20,978 nt of DNA from a virus, in IMG/VR virus record IMGVR_UViG_3300025151_000376, positions 1 through 20,978 of that record, one strand, 5' to 3'. The notes beneath the pieces were generated by a model that was not told the DNA's origin, did no database searches, and was given only the letters and a program-made list of their open reading frames with translations. Shown here one piece after another: positions 16,701-20,978 of the stretch (position 1 is the first letter of the stretch; each line of letters begins with the position of its first letter). Both the position numbers and the translations under genes were made by a program.

Positions 16701-19700
16701 TTTAACAATCTCATTTTCAATCTTAAGAAGATCTCCACCAAAGATTGAGTTAATACCAGTGCTGACTGTAATTAAATCATCACTAGTTGTCGCTGTTTTT
16801 GCGAGGTGAGTTGTAAGTGAAGTTGATACGATAGGAGACTGAATAACATTATCAATAGCGATGATGCCTTTTGCGTTTTGATTTGTCGATACAAATCTAT
16901 GGGAAGTTCCAATACCAACGCTGGTAAAGTCTAGAACCACTGGTGTCCCCTTCAGAGCGTTTTCTGCAGTGGATGCTAGTTTGATTTTGTCATCATCAAC
17001 CTTAACAGCAAAGACGGTTCCTGGAACTTTATCAGTAGCACCAACACCAACGAATGAAGCAGTCTCAATTCCGATCGCTTGTGTTGATGCAGCACCTGCA
17101 TGAACATATGTAAGTTGCTCTCCACTAACAAAGAAGTGGTTCGGAATTCTAATAGTATTGTCAGCAACGCTAACAATACTGGAGTCAGCTCCAAGGAAGT
17201 ATCTTTCAAAAATTGGATCAGTTCTATGCTTCAGTTCAAATGCTCTCAAAACGTCTCTATCAGTTCCTTGATACTGAGTGAAACGAGTTTCGATAGATCC
17301 ATTAGTGAAATCAATTTCACTCTTATCATCATCTGCGTGTCTCAGAGCTACCATAAAGACTTTTGCTTGGGCAGCGACACTTGCTGGTGGTGTAAATACC
17401 AACTCTACAGTTGCGGCAACACCGACAGCAGCACCAGTAAGTCTTGTGCCGATTGTTCCCAGTCCAGCATTGGTTTCAATAACACCAAACTCAGTGTCAA
17501 AAGTATCACCTGATGCATCATCAGAGAGATAGTTGTCTACAACCAGGACTTCAGATAAAGCATATTGATTATTGGTAATATCTGTTACTTGAACAATAAA
17601 GTGAGCAACATCATACTCGCCACTATTGTAACTTCCAATTACATTTTCAGTCGGAGATCCAGAGGATGAAATAGTAGTATTTCTACCCTCAAGTCTGGCA
17701 TGATTCAAATCGAATGTTCCAATACCAGTGGTTTCACTATTACCAACACCGATTACCATTGCGTTGAGAACACCAGTTGTTCCTACACCAACATCAGAAC
17801 CTGGAATGTAATCAACATTCAATGAGTCACCACTAATATATGCATGATAAGTTCCATATCCAATATAAGAACGTTCTCCAAGAGTAGTTGTTAGTTCTCC
17901 ATATTGTAGAACAGAAACATTTGTGCCATCTTGTACAATATTGATGTTGTCATATGCAAACTCTGTTCTGTTAATATCTGGGGTAATTTCCACCATCAAC
18001 TTAACAGAACTATAAGTCTTAGCAATTGAAACAAGACTTGACGTTGATCCTGAATTGAGAGCAACACTCTTGGTGTCAATCAGAACAGGACCTATTCCAG
18101 TTGTTCCCACTCCGAGAAGATTATCATCAAGATTATAAGAAAGAACTGTAATATCATAGTCATTGACCGAAGACTTCTCTGGGAAGAACTGAAGTTGTCC
18201 AGTTGTACCCGAAATATTAAAGTCAAAAGTTCCTTGGTCATATGTTGTTTCAACACGACCATATTGGTTTATGTAACCAAATGCACCATCTTGGAGAAGA
18301 TCAACAATCATCAACTGACGTTGAGCAGTAAATCTTCTGTCCTTTACATATGTGATATACTTTTGTGCCCTGACCTCTGTGGTATCAAAACTATTTGAGA
18401 TACTGAAAGCAGTTGGTCTTGGATTACTATTAAAAGTATTGCTAAAGTCATCAATAGATAGAACCCTATTACCAACAGATTCAAAGAAATCAGTTAGAAC
18501 TTTGCTAGTAAACGATATTTCGTCAGAAACAATAGTTGTTTGAGATCTAGAATTCTCTTTAACTAAGTCAAAATCATTTACACAATTAAGATCAATAAAA
18601 GTTTCAATAAAATTGACATTTTCAACAGAAGTTAAATCTGTAGCAACACCAACAACTAAAGCATTTCTAGAACCCTCTGATAATTTGGATTCCATTTGGA
18701 AATCACAGAATTTTTTGAATCCTAGGGTATGGTTAAGAGATCCTACAGCATCACTCCATGTGTCAAAATCAACTTTAGAACGAAGAGAGTATGAGAAATT
18801 TTGATAGTATAGACTATCTTGAACTCTCTGTTGATTATCGTTTAAATAACCAGAATTTGTCTGCCATCCCTGAGTTACTTTTGAAAGAGTGTCTGTATTT
18901 AAAGTAGACTCAAAATAAAATACTGAGGAAGCAATTCCCTGAGACTTGGATGATTGTCCAACAATCAAATCACCAGCAATTATATCATCACTGGTGGATA
19001 TCCTAAGTAAACCAGTTTGCTTATCCCATCCAGAGACAGAACCGGTGGCAGAATTTGTTTTTACTGTTTCACCCTCTGCAAAATTAATTGTTTTTAATAC
19101 AGAAGTGAAAATTGGAAAATGATTTCTATTAATAATTCTACCAGTTGAGTTGGCAGCATTAAAATCACCAGTTACCTCACCATTCTGCAGCAATCCATCT
19201 AAACTAAATGATACTGTTCCAATACCACCTAGATTTTCTGTAACAGATTTAATCGTAAATAACTTATAATCATATGCCTCAGAATTAAATCCTTTGCCAG
19301 TGGATCCTACACCAACACTAACACCCTCAATTAGAACTTGATCATTAACAGAAAATGGGAAAGAATTGATTGTTGAGAATCCAACTGCCAGAGTGACAGT
19401 TGCATCCTTTGTAGTTGTATTATATGCGATTGTGCTAATACCAACTCCGTTTGAGTTTTTAATTGGAAGAATAGTTGGTTGAGTATTATTCATGCCATAA
19501 CTATTCTTCAATATAGTGACTCGATTATCACCCAGAGTGTAACTTAGATCTACATCAGTAACTTGCGCGTTAGTCTTACCATCAAATACTAATAATTGTG
19601 GTGCAGAAGAGTAACCTCTTCCAACAGAAGAAATTGCTACGGACTGGAATGATGCGAGAGGAATGATCCGAACAACTTGTGGGAGTTGCACACTAGGTCT

Positions 19701-20978
19701 AATGGTTTTATCTACTTGAAAATTAAATCCAATATCTTGAATTTCTACATTTTTAATTTTTCCAATTGATGCACTGGCAGTATCTAAAACAGCTCCAGAT
19801 CCAATACCAGTTGTTCCAATTTGAGATCCTTTTATGCCAGCAGCTACGCTATTAAATCCGGGTAGTTTATAATAATTTTTACCAGTATTTTCAATAGCGA
19901 CTAAAGAAATTGGACCATAAGTATGAGTACAGTTAGTTTCATATGATAGGATTGAAGTAGAAGAATTATAAGAACTTCTTTCAGGAGTTATTCCCAGAGT
20001 ATATGTAAAGAAGTTCGTTCCTCCAATACCAAGAGGGAAAGTTCCACTATAAGCACTGGATAATACTTCTACTTGATTATTTTGTAAAACATCATCATCG
20101 TTGATAATTTCTGATTTCTCTATTGGGAGATCACTTTCATAAACTGGATCTAAGCGATAATAAAGAGTGTTTGGAGTATCTCCATTAACTTTTAGAGTAA
20201 CTTTAGCATCAGTTGTTACACCTACAGTTCCAGTTCTTGTAACATCAAAAGTTGTGCTGACTTCATTCTTATCGTATTGCTCGGAAAATAACTTATCACG
20301 ATAGAAATTAAGTTCAAATGCAGCGTATGAAGAAGCTTGTTTTGTATATGAAAGAGAAGAATCCGAAACATCAAACTCAACAGTTGAATCTTTATAGACT
20401 TTAATCTGTGGATTAATTAAAGAAAGAGTTCCAGAGGATGCGCTAGTTACTCCAACTACCGTTGGTTTAAATTGAGTTGCTTTAAAATAGTCTTCTGCTA
20501 ATTTAAATTTGTTATTATCAACTCGAATAATATTGTAAATTTTATTATTAGATAATCCCTCAGATGAAGTAGTAGATGTATGAACTACTTTATCTCCAGT
20601 TTTATATCCATGATCTGTAATTGTAAAAGTATTGGATGTAGTATTAATTCCAGAAGCAACAAAATCTTTTGGATTGATTAATGTCCTTCTATTAAAATCA
20701 TTATACTTGACTGTAAATGAAGTTGTAATAGATGGATTAACATCCACGAATACGACATGATTGCCCAAAATTCCATGAGACTGTGCTAAGGCAACAGTAA
20801 CTTTATTTCTGGTTAATTCACCTGTAAGGACTGTATGATTAGTTTTAAGGCTATGATATACACCAGTTCCAATACCACTAAAGAATAGTGTGGTAGAGGA
20901 ACTTACAGTAGTTCCAATTCCAGCAAAAGCACCGGTGCTTCCCAATCCCACACGAACTGTTGCGAGACCAATTAAATC
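13764..20978 (-). CDS. Giant virion structural protein in the gene 7 slot (5'-truncated, at least 2,404 aa)
   Basis: The frame is open to the window edge, so the true start lies outside; a GTG at 20951 is only an internal codon. The visible part is over twice the length of T4 gp7 (1,032), whose slot directly before gene 8 it fills. It is therefore a candidate baseplate wedge initiator or its replacement, but no T4 gp7 sequence signature was recognised. Visible features are: an HGY.TGD.V module (20420-20635); a conserved-looking FSYSLRSK.DFD.W followed by H..GFKKF block near 18690-18810; TDRDVLRAFELKHRTDPIFE near 17190-17270; RGxxGT, NDxxQxPG and GxGY modules; and about 25 scattered G-[IVLF]-G-[ST] tetrapeptides. 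No signal peptide or membrane segment is evident. It ends NPLKFSNYTV. A structural role is near certain from context. The exact role is not known. Confidence 0.85.
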   Translation of the reverse strand, partial: DLIGLATVRVGLGSTGAFAGIGTTVSSSTTLFFSGIGTGVYHSLKTNHTVLTGELTRNKVTVALAQSHGILGNHVVFVDVNPSITTSFTVKYNDFNRRTLINPKDFVASGINTTSNTFTITDHGYKTGDKVVHTSTTSSEGLSNNKIYNIIRVDNNKFKLAEDYFKATQFKPTVVGVTSASSGTLSLINPQIKVYKDSTVEFDVSDSSLSYTKQASSYAAFELNFYRDKLFSEQYDKNEVSTTFDVTRTGTVGVTTDAKVTLKVNGDTPNTLYYRLDPVYESDLPIEKSEIINDDDVLQNNQVEVLSSAYSGTFPLGIGGTNFFTYTLGITPERSSYNSSTSILSYETNCTHTYGPISLVAIENTGKNYYKLPGFNSVAAGIKGSQIGTTGIGSGAVLDTASASIGKIKNVEIQDIGFNFQVDKTIRPSVQLPQVVRIIPLASFQSVAISSVGRGYSSAPQLLVFDGKTNAQVTDVDLSYTLGDNRVTILKNSYGMNNTQPTILPIKNSNGVGISTIAYNTTTKDATVTLAVGFSTINSFPFSVNDQVLIEGVSVGVGSTGKGFNSEAYDYKLFTIKSVTENLGGIGTVSFSLDGLLQNGEVTGDFNAANSTGRIINRNHFPIFTSVLKTINFAEGETVKTNSATGSVSGWDKQTGLLRISTSDDIIAGDLIVGQSSKSQGIASSVFYFESTLNTDTLSKVTQGWQTNSGYLNDNQQRVQDSLYYQNFSYSLRSKVDFDTWSDAVGSLNHTLGFKKFCDFQMESKLSEGSRNALVVGVATDLTSVENVNFIETFIDLNCVNDFDLVKENSRSQTTIVSDEISFTSKVLTDFFESVGNRVLSIDDFSNTFNSNPRPTAFSISNSFDTTEVRAQKYITYVKDRRFTAQRQLMIVDLLQDGAFGYINQYGRVETTYDQGTFDFNISGTTGQLQFFPEKSSVNDYDITVLSYNLDDNLLGVGTTGIGPVLIDTKSVALNSGSTSSLVSIAKTYSSVKLMVEITPDINRTEFAYDNINIVQDGTNVSVLQYGELTTTLGERSYIGYGTYHAYISGDSLNVDYIPGSDVGVGTTGVLNAMVIGVGNSETTGIGTFDLNHARLEGRNTTISSSGSPTENVIGSYNSGEYDVAHFIVQVTDITNNQYALSEVLVVDNYLSDDASGDTFDTEFGVIETNAGLGTIGTRLTGAAVGVAATVELVFTPPASVAAQAKVFMVALRHADDDKSEIDFTNGSIETRFTQYQGTDRDVLRAFELKHRTDPIFERYFLGADSSIVSVADNTIRIPNHFFVSGEQLTYVHAGAASTQAIGIETASFVGVGATDKVPGTVFAVKVDDDKIKLASTAENALKGTPVVLDFTSVGIGTSHRFVSTNQNAKGIIAIDNVIQSPIVSTSLTTHLAKTATTSDDLITVSTGINSIFGGDLLKIENEIVKVTGVGIGSTNAISVNRQWLGTTLVGHTTDSLVTKVVGNYNIVDNILNFVDPPVGQTPLGTSTNPPDERDWTGIATGSSFQGRIFLRSGVQDSTNETYFRNQVLDDISATFNGTNRTFTLLSGGENVVGVSTENGVILVNDVFQAPGAASDYTITESSGISSITFAGTATSVSYDVNSSNLPVGGVIVSVGMTDRGLGFQPLISAGGTSVISGLGTVSSISVGNTGSGYRASSTYEIAVDTSAAVGVGSTVIYLENTNSVFSLLSLLNTGTNCSIGVGTFIGIGSVIASVGSTFVRIGTGATSIHEIPSGTQAVVKISDPQIGIANVSVATSTVGVGTFTHVGYSTIIAGSISTTVTITNAGSGYTTSTPPYVVVDDPLSYSNIGLEYATVSSGVGTNAKIDVVVGQGSSIIDFTISNTGYGYVPGDVLTVPIGGLTGIPTTSSYREMLLDVQKTFTDEFSAWTLGTLQVLDSLDDLFDGDTIAFSLKQSGTLVSIRSAKGSKINVQDVLLVFINDTLQVPGEGYIFNGGSTITFTEAPKVGDTSKIVFYKGTGAVDVVFRDIIPPVKVGDTLQIKADLTNDQTFNQTEDPRTVNIINSTDIVTTNPYYGPGNTADENLTRPVILCRQTEDIILDETLVGKDRELYEPGIQPTAYIIKSVGIGSTVVYVDNIRPFFNSQIESSDGVLTFQDKITLLSQDTKIGAAATAIVSGLGTISSISISTGGFGYATTPTISIGNTAQSVGLGTTATATAAITAGVVTSITLTNVGTGYTNVKPPQVLISSPTCPVETNNVASFSGDNGIVVGFGTTTSGSDIQIVLDLHVPSGSFMRDASLVGTAVTLSGIVANDYLMISNSNIGVGSTSITSKDIGGNNIGIGTSFIDNIYQVASVSNVESTITGIGTTVVRRVQMTVTGFGNTTGSAYTTSNYMGDYSWGKINLTGRNESNAFTFYGDNGVGGISTSALVRRTNPLKFSNYTV
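14350..14605 (-). repeat. GxGY beta-repeat pair in the gene-7-slot protein (distal)
   Basis: Two consecutive units, ISTGGFGYATTPTISIG and LTNVGTGYTNVKPPQVLI, are each preceded by a strand of the type AAATAIVSGLGTISSISI or ATATAAITAGVVTSITL. They closely match the gp14 extension units (AAATAVV..., NAGAGYTVNP). Confidence 0.6.
15035..15215 (-). repeat. NDxxQxPG module, copy 1, in the gene-7-slot protein
   Basis: The segment reads VLLVFINDTLQVPGEGYIF, then GGSTITFTEAPKVGDTSKIVFYKGTG. This pattern (v.(I/V)ND..Q.PG..Y....ItF..AP..GD.i.v.f..G) is familiar in phage tail fibre and structural proteins. Another copy lies at 16180-16340, and a degenerate one (IIAIDNVIQSP) near 16820-16880. Confidence 0.5.
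15400..16100 (-). repeat. GxGY beta-repeat array in the gene-7-slot protein (proximal)
   Basis: Three clear units lie within 700 nt: ISVGNTGSGYRASSTYEI (near 16000-16060), VTITNAGSGYTTSTPPYVVV (near 15580-15650) and FTISNTGYGYVPGDVLTVPI (near 15410-15470). The stretch between the first two is dense in GVGT/GIGS tetrapeptides. Confidence 0.6.
16180..16340 (-). repeat. NDxxQxPG module, copy 2, in the gene-7-slot protein
   Basis: The segment reads GVILVNDVFQAPGAASDYTI, then SGISSITFAGTAT. It shares the ND.(F/L)Q.PG...Y.....ITF pattern with the copy at 15035-15215, lying about 1.1 kb away in the same gene. Confidence 0.5.
16585..16800 (-). repeat. RGxxGTxxxxH-like module in the gene-7-slot protein
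   Basis: The segment reads LITVSTG......GDLLKIENEIVKV.GV.I....I.VNRQWLGTTLVGHT...LV. It parallels the gp15 module (YIDIEGEELFI...LNVKRGQDGTTTAAH...PV), including the E-(I/L) strand, the (N/K)R...GTT turn and the H. Confidence 0.5.
16900..17165 (-). repeat. NHxxxSG module with two-strand tail, copy 2
   Basis: The segment reads TIRIPNHFFVSGEQLTYVHAG, then V.AVKVDDDKIKLASTAENAL and GTSHRF. It matches copy 1 at 20420-20635 (TITDHGYKTGDKVVH....NNKIYNIIRVDNNKFKLAEDYFKA) in order and spacing of the 'NH/DHG..(S/T)G', 'V(D/N)(D/N)(D/N)K(I/F)KLA' elements. Confidence 0.5.
20420..20635 (-). repeat. DHGxxTGD module, copy 1, in the gene-7-slot protein
   Basis: The segment reads TFTITDHGYKTGDKVVHTS, then LSNNKIYNIIRVDNNKFKLAEDYFKAT. 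The pattern '(N/D)HG..TGD.V.....gL.....Y.V..VD.N.fkLA' recurs at 16900-17165 in the same gene and is typical of phage structural proteins. Confidence 0.5.

Noticed and set aside
20949-20951. GTG as the start codon of the gene-7-slot protein
   Set aside because: The frame stays open for nine more codons to the window edge and the residues are the same glycine-rich type, so the gene is truncated and the GTG is internal.
1-20978. tRNA genes, CRISPR arrays, insertion sequences or host metabolic genes
   Set aside because: None was seen. The window is almost fully occupied by co-directional virion and packaging genes, with spacers under 60 nt.

Overview
This window is a block of virion structural and DNA-packaging genes from a T4-like contractile-tailed phage. 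It is A+T-rich, every recognisable gene lies on the minus strand, and there is almost no spacer. Gene order and sequence landmarks match the T4 late region 7-8-(9..wac)-13-14-15-16-(17), read from high to low coordinates. The large decorated virion proteins and the small genes before gp13 look like those of marine T4-like myoviruses, most probably a Synechococcus/Prochlorococcus cyanophage. A T4-like phage of another marine bacterium cannot be excluded, because no host-marker gene (photosynthesis or auxiliary metabolism) is present.

Layout in transcription order. (1) 20978-13764: the 5'-truncated end of a giant virion protein of more than 2,400 residues in the slot of T4 gene 7 (baseplate wedge). 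(2) 13710-12166: gp8 baseplate wedge subunit, recognisable by its N-terminal half and C-terminal signature. (3) 12159-4654: a 2,501-residue protein with a DUF4815-type N-terminus, filling the slot of T4 baseplate and short-fibre genes 9-12. (4) 4651-3876: three small overlapping genes of 75, 59 and 128 codons, just before the neck genes where T4 has wac (fibritin). (5) 3849-1566: neck proteins gp13 and gp14. (6) 1541-543: gp15 tail terminator/sheath stabiliser. (7) 539-117: gp16 small terminase. (8) 76-1: the first 25 codons of a further gene.

The genes should work together late in infection. The wedge and structural proteins build the baseplate, gp15 caps the tail, gp13 and gp14 close the filled head and join it to the tail, and gp16 helps the large terminase package DNA. 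A T4-late-promoter-like element with a TAAATA core overlaps the stop codon of the upstream gene at four points (before gp8, gp13, gp15 and the edge gene). This suggests four late transcription units: gp8 to the 128-aa gene, gp13-gp14, gp15-gp16, and the edge gene onwards.

The most notable feature is domain sharing. The same few glycine-rich beta-type modules recur as insertions or extensions in gp14, gp8, gp15 and both giant proteins, around otherwise conserved T4-type cores. No RNA gene, mobile element, CRISPR array or broken gene was seen, and no stretch over 60 bases lacks a gene.
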